This document shows positions 52,589-60,927 of a stretch of DNA of 64,000 bases, piece after piece. Each line of letters opens with the position of its first letter. Within the stretch, counting starts at the first letter, position 1. Location: contig JAQCBT010000007.1 in NCBI GenBank assembly GCA_027621405.1, positions 120,498 to 184,497 of the forward strand. The letters are read 5' to 3'. The notes below the pieces were generated by a model, which did not search any database, was not told the origin of the DNA, and was given only the letters and a program-made list of their open reading frames with translations. Source of the DNA: Pseudomonadota bacterium (GTDB lineage: Bacteria; Pseudomonadota; Gammaproteobacteria; Pseudomonadales; Pseudohongiellaceae). The translations under genes were made by a program, and so were the position numbers.

Positions 52589-53437
52589 TTAATCCCCCTT
52601 CTGCGGGTTCTGATCTTTGATGATTTCTTCGACTGAATTAAACAGGGCGAGGTAAGTGCTGCCATAGGCTTCGACAAGGTTGGAAACAGCACTGTCGTCG
52701 GATTTTTTTTGCAGGGAATGGCTGAGACGATCGCTGGCAACTCGCAGGTCGACATGGCGGATGACACCCACGAAATGTTGATTGCGATTTACCACGGGCA
52801 TGATGTCCGCTTCCGCCCATGTTGGATGTTGACCGGCTGCAGCGATAGTCATGCGAGACAGCAACGCCCTGTTGTCCCGGTGCACCAGGCTACGCAGATT
52901 GTCCTTTCTCTTGCTGCGAGTCAGTTCCGCGTGGCTTATGTAGCCTGCCAAGAGCCTGTCCCTCGATACTACGAACAGACGATCGCCATCGGGCTCCTGC
53001 TCGGCTACCTTGATGAGTGAACGTGCAGTTTCGATATCGCTATCGATCGGCAGACTGACGGCATTGGGATTCATCCATCCACCGACCGAATCTTCCGCAA
53101 AATTAAGAAGGAGCTGACAGGCCGCACGCCGAGGCCCTGGCAAGTACCCGAGTATGCTGTTACGCCGGGATACTGGTAGAGTGCGCAGGACGGCGGCTAT
53201 GAAGCTGGCATCGGTAGACCCCAGGATCTCTGCCACACGTGCGGATTTCATATGGCTGCTCATCTTGCTTACATAGGTGGGAACCAGCCGCGAAATCAGG
53301 TCTGGTGGCACAGCCGCGATGTGATTGCTGAAGAACTCGGCGCTTGCCTTCGGGTCGTGGCGCTCCAGGGTACGCGCCGCCTCGTCCGGGTACAGACTGG
53401 CGAAGCTCGATACGAGGCTAAGGTCCGCTGCGCTCAT
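52589..53437 (-). CDS. MgtE-N/CBS soluble companion of MgtE
   Basis: 282-residue cytosolic protein. The N-terminal part resembles the MgtE N domain (helical repeats), and residues about 120-250 are a tandem CBS region. The transmembrane block of MgtE is absent. The gene is 2 bases upstream of full-length mgtE, so the two are cotranscribed and probably sense or modulate Mg2+ together. Its start lies at the end of a 23-bp tandem repeat. Confidence 0.85.
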   Translation of the reverse strand: MSAADLSLVSSFASLYPDEAARTLERHDPKASAEFFSNHIAAVPPDLISRLVPTYVSKMSSHMKSARVAEILGSTDASFIAAVLRTLPVSRRNSILGYLPGPRRAACQLLLNFAEDSVGGWMNPNAVSLPIDSDIETARSLIKVAEQEPDGDRLFVVSRDRLLAGYISHAELTRSKRKDNLRSLVHRDNRALLSRMTIAAAGQHPTWAEADIMPVVNRNQHFVGVIRHVDLRVASDRLSHSLQKKSDDSAVSNLVEAYGSTYLALFNSVEEIIKDQNPQKGD

Positions 53438-53487
53438 AGCTCTTTATTACCTGCGCTCATGGCTCTTTATTACCTGCGCTCATGGCT
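53428..53487 (-). repeat. 23-bp tandem duplication spanning start codons
   Basis: On the minus strand the unit ATGAGCGCAGGTAATAAAGA (plus GCC or GCT) occurs twice, then the third ATGAGCGCAG is the true start of the CBS gene. Each unit contains an eight-codon ORF (MSAGNKEP, MSAGNKEL) whose TGA overlaps the next ATG (ATGA). The MscS gene stop overlaps the first ATG in the same way. Confidence 0.9.
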
Positions 53488-54331
53488 GTTGCTCATCCTC
53501 CTCCTGCCCCGCGGGTCGATGTTGGCTAATCTCCTCGTTGAACAGGCGGGCAGGAATGATAGCCCTGCCCTTTCCCGTATCCAGCACCAGCGCTTGCTGG
53601 GTTATTTCCAGCACTTCACCGGTAGTACCGCCGATGCTGATGGTTTCACCGATACGGCAGTGTTTGCGTGCGTGCTGTGCACCCAGTAGGTTGGCGACCA
53701 GTGTCTTCGATCCGAAACTGAATGCCAGGGAGGCACCGGCGAACAATACACCCACGGTGACCACGATGAGGCTGCTGAGGAAATCGACATTCAACCCGAT
53801 CTGTTCGACACCGATGATGATGGAGCTGAAGATCACAATGATCTGTGATGCCCGGGCCATCAATGCACTCTGTTCCACACCGGCGCGCAAGGAGGCTGTC
53901 ATGATGGCGGACTTGGTCAGATTGCCCACCAGGAAGCCTGCCATGATGATCAGAATGCCGGTCAGCAGTCCCGGGAGGTAGTTGACGATGCTGTCCATCC
54001 AGCGCGAGAACAGGGACCAACCGAGCACATTGGCGCTTACTGCCACGAAGAACAGTATGGTGACCCAGAACACCACCTTCTCGGCGATCAGGATGTAGGA
54101 GTTCTTCAGTAGTTCGCCGGTAGCAGAGTCGGTCCGGGTCAGGCGGTTGAACAGGAAGTCCAGCCCTTGCAACACTCGCCGCGACAGGCGGCTAAGAAGA
54201 TGGGCGATGAACCAGCCGAGGATCAGGACTACCAGGCCAGAGATCAGTTGTGGCAGATAGATGGCAAGCTGATCAGCGAATTGCTGGAATGAAAGCGCGA
54301 TGGCTTCCTGCCAGCGTTGAATATCGATCAT
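53480..54331 (-). CDS. MscS-family mechanosensitive channel
   Basis: 283 residues, four hydrophobic segments in the first ~190 residues, then the MscS beta-domain signature (FAGASLAFSFGSKTLVANLLGAQH, GETISIGGTTGEV, IIPARLFNEE). The pore helix is in VVTVGVLFAGASLAFSFG. It ends with an acidic EEDEQQP tail, with its stop overlapping a mini-ORF start. Cotranscription with the CBS and mgtE genes is likely. Confidence 0.88.
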   Translation of the reverse strand: MIDIQRWQEAIALSFQQFADQLAIYLPQLISGLVVLILGWFIAHLLSRLSRRVLQGLDFLFNRLTRTDSATGELLKNSYILIAEKVVFWVTILFFVAVSANVLGWSLFSRWMDSIVNYLPGLLTGILIIMAGFLVGNLTKSAIMTASLRAGVEQSALMARASQIIVIFSSIIIGVEQIGLNVDFLSSLIVVTVGVLFAGASLAFSFGSKTLVANLLGAQHARKHCRIGETISIGGTTGEVLEITQQALVLDTGKGRAIIPARLFNEEISQHRPAGQEEDEQQP

Positions 54332-54490
54332 AGGGCTGCTCCGGCCATCGCCACAGCACCGAAAGTTTTTTGAATGGCATCAAAATGGGGGCGACGGGCT
54401 GTCCGCTCAAGATTACTCGTTTCTATTAGATACATCTATCGCTACGCTATACACTTGGGCATTATTTATTCCAGGGCGCAAACGATCTAT

Positions 54491-55546
54491 ATGACAGACA
54501 TCCTTACAATCCTTGGCAATGAGATCAGGCCCGGGGACAGGAAAATCCTGGAGATACCCGTCCCGAGTCTGTATACCCACACCCAGTTGGAGATGCCGGT
54601 GCAGGTGATCCGGGGCAAGAAGCCGGGCCCTATCATGTTTGTCTCTGCAGCACTTCACGGTGACGAAATCAACGGTGTTGAAATCATTCGCCGCCTGCTC
54701 AATCAGCGCCTGCTCAGGCGCCTGCGGGGCTCTCTTATTGCGATTCCCGTGGTGAACATCTTCGGGTTTATAAACCAGTCCCGCTACCTGCCTGACCGCC
54801 GCGACCTGAACCGGTCGTTCCCCGGATCCGAAACGGGTTCGCTGGCATCGCGCCTCGCCAATGTATTCCTCACCGAGATCGTGTCCAAGTGCACCCACGG
54901 GATCGACTTGCACACAGCAGCGGTGCATCGGGAAAACTTTCCTCATGTGCGAGCCGTTCTCGACGATGATGAGACCAAGCGCATGGCGAGGGCGTTTGGG
55001 TCGCCGGTCATATTAAATAGCGAGATCATTGAAGGCTCCCTGCGCAAATCCGTTGAGGCGCTGGGAATCAATATCCTCGTTTATGAAGCCGGGGAAGCGC
55101 TGCGTTTCAACGAGGTGGCAATTCGCGCCGGAGTGAAAGGCGTCATCTCCGTGATGCGCGAGCTGGGTATGCTGCCCCCTTCCACCAGCAAGAAGAAAGC
55201 CGATCTGAAGCCTCTCGCCTCCTCCGTTGCCTCGGACAGCATCTGGGTGCGAGCACCCCAGAGCGGCATCGTGCGCCTGATCAAGCCATTAGGGTCACGT
55301 GTCGCAGAAAATGAAACCCTGGGATTGATTGCCGACCCGTTCGGCGAACAGGAACTGCAGGTAGTCGCACCCTATGAAGGAATCGTCATCGGCAAGACTA
55401 ATCTGCCACTGGTGAATGAGGGCGAAGCCCTGTTTCATGTGGCAAAGATGAGGAAGCCAGCATCGGCCGAGGTGCATATCGAGGAGTTCCAGCAGGTCCT
55501 GGATCCTGCCCAGGATGTTAAAGTCTCGGAACCACCGGTGAATTGA
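54491..55546 (+). CDS. AstE/AspA-family zinc deacylase (succinylglutamate desuccinylase-like)
   Basis: 351-residue carboxypeptidase-like enzyme that hydrolyses an acyl-amide bond. Zinc ligands are in SAALHGDEING (H, E) and GIDLHTAAVHREN (H); DRRDLNRSFPGS binds substrate carboxylate in the family. ATG 54491 is the start; earlier frames add a non-family extension. Family members occur next to rimK/rimB in other genomes; the link to ribosomal S6 glutamation is only contextual. The stop shares its last base with the next ATG. Confidence 0.85.
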   Translation: MTDILTILGNEIRPGDRKILEIPVPSLYTHTQLEMPVQVIRGKKPGPIMFVSAALHGDEINGVEIIRRLLNQRLLRRLRGSLIAIPVVNIFGFINQSRYLPDRRDLNRSFPGSETGSLASRLANVFLTEIVSKCTHGIDLHTAAVHRENFPHVRAVLDDDETKRMARAFGSPVILNSEIIEGSLRKSVEALGINILVYEAGEALRFNEVAIRAGVKGVISVMRELGMLPPSTSKKKADLKPLASSVASDSIWVRAPQSGIVRLIKPLGSRVAENETLGLIADPFGEQELQVVAPYEGIVIGKTNLPLVNEGEALFHVAKMRKPASAEVHIEEFQQVLDPAQDVKVSEPPVN

Positions 55547-56496
55547 TGCGACTGCCATTCGGGAGAGCGACGGGTCTCAATGCACTGTGGAATTTCTGTT
55601 TCGCCTTGCTGGTTTTGACATACTCGAGCGTACAGGCACAGGACACCGATCCCTACCTGTTCATCCTCGGCGTGGTGCAAGATGCAGGATACCCACAAGC
55701 AGGATGTTATGCGCCCCACTGTCTTCCCGGTTGGGAGAACCCTGCGCTAAAACGTGGCGCAACATCGGTGGCGCTCGTCGATCCAGCCACGCAGCGCAAC
55801 TACCTCTTTGAGGCAACGCCAGACTTGCCGCAGCAACTCTTCGATCTGCGTGAGCAAGCAGACTATCCGTTAGCCGGGGTATTCCTCACCCACGCCCATA
55901 TTGGACACTACGCCGGGCTCATGTATTTTGGTCGGGAGGCAATGGGCGCCAGCGGCATCCCCGTCTATGCCATGCCGCGCATGACCGCCTTCCTCAGCAC
56001 CAATGGTCCCTGGGATCAGCTGATCAGCCTCAACAATATACAGATGTTCCCGATTTCCGAACAACGACCGGTAAATGCGGGCCAGATTACGGTTACTCCC
56101 TTCCTGGTTCCTCATCGGGACGAGTATTCGGAAACCGTGGGCTACCATATCCAGGGACCGAATCGCTCAGCGTTGTTTATTCCCGATATCAACAAGTGGT
56201 CGGACTGGGAAACAGACATCGCAGAGCTCGTGCTTGAAGTCGACTATGCGCTGCTCGACGCCACCTTCTATGCCGACGGCGAGCTGGGTAATCGGGACAT
56301 GTCACAGATCCCCCACCCCTTTGTCAGCGAGACCATGGCACTGTTCCGGGCCTTCCCGGCTGAACAGCGGCAGAAGGTCTGGTTTATTCACTTCAACCAC
56401 ACCAATCCACTGCTCGATGCAGCCAGCGAAGCCAGCCAGTTCGTAACCCGGGAAGGATTCAACATCGCCCGGGAAGGCCTGCAACTGCCACTCTAG
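55546..56496 (+). CDS. Exported PqqB-like MBL-fold hydrolase
   Basis: 316 residues with a signal peptide (SVQAQ). Similar to PqqB: GVVQDAGYPQAGCYAPHC corresponds to the PqqB cysteine-bearing start, and FLTHAHIGHYAGLMYFG resembles its second motif. The zinc motif is HAHIGH, with glycine at the usual aspartate position. Export is atypical for PqqB, so it may hydrolyse a periplasmic ester or thioester. ATG overlaps the stop of the AstE-like gene (TGATG). Confidence 0.8.
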   Translation: MRLPFGRATGLNALWNFCFALLVLTYSSVQAQDTDPYLFILGVVQDAGYPQAGCYAPHCLPGWENPALKRGATSVALVDPATQRNYLFEATPDLPQQLFDLREQADYPLAGVFLTHAHIGHYAGLMYFGREAMGASGIPVYAMPRMTAFLSTNGPWDQLISLNNIQMFPISEQRPVNAGQITVTPFLVPHRDEYSETVGYHIQGPNRSALFIPDINKWSDWETDIAELVLEVDYALLDATFYADGELGNRDMSQIPHPFVSETMALFRAFPAEQRQKVWFIHFNHTNPLLDAASEASQFVTREGFNIAREGLQLPL

Positions 56497-56592
56497 GCAC
56501 GAAAGTTAATTTTCCTTAGCGATTTAGCCAATTCGAAAATTCAAACATTTGAAAGAATTCTTTCGGTTATCAAGTTCGACTCATTCGATCCG

Positions 56593-57459
56593 CTACACGC
56601 CCGCCTGCCTCACCAGCCGACCAGACTGGTAATCCCGGATGGCTTGCTGAATCTCTTCGACTGAATTCATCACGAACGGACCATAGTGCACAATCGGCTC
56701 ACCGATTGGCTTGCCGCTGATCACGAGCAATCGTGTATCGGCGCTGGCATTGAGTTGCAGTGGACCGGTATGCGAGAGACGGCCGAGCATGCCGGCTCGC
56801 AGGGGGTAATCCGTGCCCTCGACACGCAGCTCACCCTCATACACATAGACCAGGGTATTGTGACCGTCGGGAATAGCCACACTCACAGTCTGTTCGCTGG
56901 CAACAGAAATATCCAGGTATCCCGGCTCCGTGCTCAGGCCCTGCACCTTGCCTGGAACCTGGATGCCATTCACTGCAAGATCGCCAGCGATCGCCTTCAC
57001 AGTGACTTCGCCGATCGCGTACTCGGGGATGTCGACCGCGGCGATATCGTTGTAGGTAGCGGGAGTCATCTTCTCGTCTGCGGGCAAGTTGACCCACAGC
57101 TGAAACCCGCGCATGCGACCCTCTTCCTGCTGCGGCATTTCGGAATGAATGACGCCCGAGCCAGCTTTCATCCACTGCACATCGCCCGGCCCCAATTTTC
57201 CTACATTCTCCATGTGATCACGGTGCTCCATGTAACCTTCCAGCATATAGGTCACCGTTTCGAAGCCGCGATGGGGGTGCGACGGGAAGCCGCCAATATA
57301 GTCTGCTGCCTGATCGGAGCCGAATTCATCGAGCATCAGGAAGGGATCGAAACGATCGAGGTCGTTGCCGCCGAAGACGCGCTTCAGTTTGACGCCGTCG
57401 CCATCACTGGCAGACTGGGCTTGCAGGACTTCTTCGAGGGTACGGATTTTCAGGGACAT
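56593..57459 (-). CDS. Pirin family protein
   Basis: 288-residue bicupin of the pirin family (quercetinase-like or regulatory). Metal histidines in GGFPSHPHRGFETVTY and SGVIHSEMPQ, and the conserved RGFQLWVNLP. ATG 57459 has GGAGGAG six bases upstream; a longer frame is not supported. Redox or dioxygenase roles are known for members, not assignable here. Confidence 0.92.
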   Translation of the reverse strand: MSLKIRTLEEVLQAQSASDGDGVKLKRVFGGNDLDRFDPFLMLDEFGSDQAADYIGGFPSHPHRGFETVTYMLEGYMEHRDHMENVGKLGPGDVQWMKAGSGVIHSEMPQQEEGRMRGFQLWVNLPADEKMTPATYNDIAAVDIPEYAIGEVTVKAIAGDLAVNGIQVPGKVQGLSTEPGYLDISVASEQTVSVAIPDGHNTLVYVYEGELRVEGTDYPLRAGMLGRLSHTGPLQLNASADTRLLVISGKPIGEPIVHYGPFVMNSVEEIQQAIRDYQSGRLVRQAGV

Positions 57460-57557
57460 GGTTTCTCCTCCAGCTAGGTATCGCTGAATATAAGGGCATT
57501 TGGAGAAATTTAAAGCTCGCCCGAAGCAGGCGATCTGGTGTAGATGCTTGACAGGCT

Positions 57558-58802
57558 CTATTGCGCGACCATGGCCGATTCGAAATCCCGGGTCCACTGC
57601 ACGGCGTCGCTATAGCAGTGGGCCAGCGTGGTCTCCGGCAACTCAAGGTCTTCGCACAGGTCGGTAACCTGTTTCCAGTTGCCGTTCTCGTAGGCCAGCA
57701 CCAGGCGCAATACTTTACCCAGGGTGTCTTCACTGCCCATTAGCGCCTCCTTGATGCTCAGGTCCAGTGGCAGGCTGGCAAAGATATTTGGCAAGGTATC
57801 ATTCATCACGGCGTCGATCAGTGAAAACAGGCCACAGAGAAACGCCTTGCCCGCGCTGGCCTGTTCATCCAGACCACGCATCAGCAGTTCGGCGTGCCGG
57901 GCGCGCACCGATGCCAGGGACAGCAACGCCGCCGGCTTGTCACTGCCAATGGCGGCCATCGCCATCAGGCAGATGAACTTGCGCAGTTCCTTTTCACCCA
58001 GATAGGCCAGCGCGTGATCCAGCGACTTGATCTCGGCATAGCCACCAAAGATGGGGCAGTTTATAAACTTCAACAACCTGAAGGTGATGCCAACATCGCG
58101 CGATATCATCTCGCTGATCTTCTCAAATTCCATCGGGTGCTTGCTGGTCTCTGCCATCAATTGCACCATGCTCAGCCGGTCACTGGGTATGGTGCGATTC
58201 GGCATGATTTCAGGTTTTGAGAAAAAATATCCCTGGAAGTAGTCGAAGCCCAATTCCTTGCAGAACTCAAATTGCTCGTGAGTTTCGACTCGCTCCGCCA
58301 CCAGTTCTACATCGTCGGTTCGTATCTCTCTCACTCTTGTAGCGAGCGTGTCTCTGTCCATCCCTTCGATATCGACTTTTATGATATCCACCAGCTTGCT
58401 GAGCTCGTTCCACTTGCTGCTGAAGTCGAAATCATCCAGTGCCAGGCGGTAACCCTGGTCTTTAAGCTGCATACAGGCGGCCACGACATCCGCCGAGGGA
58501 GTAACTGTTTCTACTATCTCAACAACGATCTTTTCCTTGTTGAAGTATTCGGGAAATTTATCCAGCAGGGATTTCTCTGTGAAATTTATGAATGCCCTGT
58601 GTTCGCCGACCAATTTTTCAATGCCAATATCGAGTTGTGCATCGGTAATCAGGCGTGAGGTTGCTTCGTCCGGGCACATATCAGGGAATGAATTGGACGT
58701 GCCATTACGAAACAACAGTTCATAGCCGACGGTACCGCAATCTTTGGAGACGATGGTCTGCCGTGCTACGTAGACCGTCTCATTTGTCGAATCTTGAGTC
58801 AA
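57558..58802 (-). CDS. EAL-HDOD protein (YuxH/CdgJ-like)
   Basis: 414 residues. The N-terminal ~200 residues are an EAL c-di-GMP domain with the EAL motif as E28-L-L (YELLF), FINFTEKSL, DDFDF, KVDIEG and QGYFFSKP, so some metal-binding residues differ from active enzymes. The C-terminal half is an HDOD helical domain. Proteins of this type control motility and biofilm switching. TTG start; the SD is weak. Confidence 0.88.
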   Translation of the reverse strand: MTQDSTNETVYVARQTIVSKDCGTVGYELLFRNGTSNSFPDMCPDEATSRLITDAQLDIGIEKLVGEHRAFINFTEKSLLDKFPEYFNKEKIVVEIVETVTPSADVVAACMQLKDQGYRLALDDFDFSSKWNELSKLVDIIKVDIEGMDRDTLATRVREIRTDDVELVAERVETHEQFEFCKELGFDYFQGYFFSKPEIMPNRTIPSDRLSMVQLMAETSKHPMEFEKISEMISRDVGITFRLLKFINCPIFGGYAEIKSLDHALAYLGEKELRKFICLMAMAAIGSDKPAALLSLASVRARHAELLMRGLDEQASAGKAFLCGLFSLIDAVMNDTLPNIFASLPLDLSIKEALMGSEDTLGKVLRLVLAYENGNWKQVTDLCEDLELPETTLAHCYSDAVQWTRDFESAMVAQ

Positions 58803-59084
58803 AATAGCAGCCTGTTCCTGGAGGCGAGGATACCCGGAGGTATTCCATCCCTGTGTGTGGTCTGTTAAAAGTATAAGTCAGATGTTTCCGGGCGTTAGTA
58901 CAAATGCGCATTAGCAAAGCCTGGCAGCAGCACGCCCCGTTCAGCTTCTATTCAGTCGGTCCCGGTATAGTCATACTTGAGGAACATTATCTATCCTGTG
59001 TGGGAATTGTGAGTATCAGCACATAAATATATGTAATGTGCCAGGTAAGACGTTCAGTAATATCAGCAATAGCAGGTGATTCGA
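58803..59084. other. Intergenic region upstream of the RGYDR-type exported protein
   Basis: 282 bases. A -10-like TATAGT lies near 58968 (GGTATAGTCATACTTG). No hairpin or repeat of note. Confidence 0.35.
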
Positions 59085-59651
59085 ATGAAGAGACTACTCA
59101 TTGTCCTGTCCCTTGGCGCCACCATTCTAGTGAGCCAATCAGCCATTGCTGATGGCCGCTACTACTCCCGCGGTTACGACCGTTGGGGACCCGCCTCCTT
59201 TTATAGTGGTGGGTTTGATCGTCACTACTATCGGAACTACGATCGCAATCGGATCCGCTTCTACAACGATCGCTTCTACAACAACTTCGGCCGCTATCAC
59301 CGCGGCAATTATGTGAGCATCTCCTACGGCACCGGTCCATGGGTCTATGGTGGTTACTATGGTCGCGGCTATCGTCGCCATGATGCCGGGGATTTTCTTG
59401 GTGGTCTCGTGGTCGGCTCACTGTTAACCAGTAGCTATCAATCGAATCGCGAATATGACCGTGTGGTGTATCGCAGCGCACCCGTTACCCGTACCCGGGA
59501 AGTTGTCGTCAATCGCAGCCCCATCGCAGCTACCCCTCGCAGTGGTCGCAAGTTACTCCGGGATCTGCAGGGCGATTGCTTTGAGATTTCACGCAATGGC
59601 TCTGGGGACGAGGTGAGAGTGGAAATCGATCCAGGCCTATGCGAATTCTGA
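59085..59651 (+). CDS. Exported glycine/tyrosine/arginine-rich protein of unknown function
   Basis: 188 residues. Signal peptide (SAIADG) followed by repeats of YxRG-type and YYRNYDRNR segments rich in Y, R, G and N up to about residue 110, then a more ordered C-terminal part with two cysteines (CFEISRNG...CEF). ATG 59085 with AGG eight bases upstream; GTG 59076 is less likely. RcnB-like exported proteins have similar composition, but no motif is diagnostic. Confidence 0.7.
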   Translation: MKRLLIVLSLGATILVSQSAIADGRYYSRGYDRWGPASFYSGGFDRHYYRNYDRNRIRFYNDRFYNNFGRYHRGNYVSISYGTGPWVYGGYYGRGYRRHDAGDFLGGLVVGSLLTSSYQSNREYDRVVYRSAPVTRTREVVVNRSPIAATPRSGRKLLRDLQGDCFEISRNGSGDEVRVEIDPGLCEF

Positions 59652-59779
59652 ATAGATCCCGACTGTTTTTAAAGCCGGGTTTCTAATGGCAATTCGATCT
59701 AATTGATCGATACGTACTGGTGATATCTCCGGATATACTTCTTTGTAGTCTGTTTTTATTTTTAAACGGGGCATCAAGG

Positions 59780-60775
59780 ATGAAGATATGCGAACTCATG
59801 TCGCGCGCCAAAATTCACTACTCACCAGGGGATAAACTAAAATCTGTAATAAAAACCATGACCCGCGAGCAACATTCCTGCGGAATCATTTGTGAACATG
59901 GAAAACCCGTAGGGATCGTCACCGAAAGAGATTTCGTCAGGTTCATGGATAGAACCGATGACCTTAACACACTCGATCAACTAACCGTCGGCGAGGTAAT
60001 GACACCGAACCCGATTTGCGTCACTGGCAACACCGAGATTGCTGCCGCCCTTGACCTCGCGCGCTCTCACAACCTTCGACACTTGCCGGTCGTGCGCGAG
60101 TGCGGTGAGTTCTGTGGAGTCATAACCCTCACCGACCTGATCAAGGCGCTATCCACGATGCATAGCAGAAATGTGGGGCTGCGCGATGAGAATTCCAAGC
60201 TGCGGGTACTTGCCATCGAGGATCCACTAACGGGCCTGCCCAATCGACGAGCGATGGAAGTGGATCTCTCTCATGCCGCCGCAGTGGCCACCCGGGAGGA
60301 TCGAACCTATGCACTGGCATTAATCGATATCGATTACTTCAAAAAATACAACGATAACTACGGACACCCGGCCGGAGACCTGGTTCTCAAACAGGTGGCA
60401 AGTATTCTCAATGAAAGCAGACGCGACGCCGACAAACTCTATCGGTATGGTGGTGAGGAGTTTCTCCTGCTGATGCCCTTCACACAGGAAGAAGGTTCAC
60501 TGATTGCCACCAATCGCATGCTGGAGAACGTGAAGGCCAGGGCCATTCCCCATGCCTACAGTCCGCTGGAAATCGTCACTGTCAGCGTCGGACTCGCTTT
60601 GAGCAGTGACCGGTTGTCGTGGAAGGAAGTGCTCGAGAATGCCGACAGCGCCCTGTACCACGCGAAAGAGACTGGAAGAAATCAGTTGCACGCCGGTTTC
60701 GATCAGGGATTCGCAATGAAACACTGTGCAGCGCAGGCAAGCATCCAGGAATTTCCCAGACCATCCCCCAGTTAA
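59780..60775 (+). CDS. CBS-GGDEF diguanylate cyclase (active-type)
   Basis: 331 residues. Tandem CBS domains (about residues 3-125) are followed by a GGDEF domain with G224-G-E-E-F228 and upstream inhibitory-site motif R215-DAD218. The signature metal-binding aspartate D183 in LIDIDYF is present, so it should synthesise c-di-GMP, controlled by nucleotide or metabolite binding to CBS. ATG 59780 is preferred to a GTG at 59720. Tandem paralogue of the next gene. Confidence 0.9.
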   Translation: MKICELMSRAKIHYSPGDKLKSVIKTMTREQHSCGIICEHGKPVGIVTERDFVRFMDRTDDLNTLDQLTVGEVMTPNPICVTGNTEIAAALDLARSHNLRHLPVVRECGEFCGVITLTDLIKALSTMHSRNVGLRDENSKLRVLAIEDPLTGLPNRRAMEVDLSHAAAVATREDRTYALALIDIDYFKKYNDNYGHPAGDLVLKQVASILNESRRDADKLYRYGGEEFLLLMPFTQEEGSLIATNRMLENVKARAIPHAYSPLEIVTVSVGLALSSDRLSWKEVLENADSALYHAKETGRNQLHAGFDQGFAMKHCAAQASIQEFPRPSPS

Positions 60776-60927
60776 CCGTTTCCCGAATGCAGGCACTGCG
60801 GCGTGATGCCCGGTGCCTGCAAAAAGCGACCTCGGAAGTAACTTCTATAATTGAATTCGGGGATGCCAGTGATCCTCCGGCCTATCTGGGCAGCTGTTCC
60901 GATTACCAACTTACCGAGGCTCTACCG

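Noticed and set aside
52589..53437. Reading the CBS companion gene as a broken mgtE
   Set aside because: It is a complete frame with its own start and stop and lacks only the membrane part; a full mgtE follows 2 bases later, so a stand-alone soluble gene is more likely than a pseudogene.
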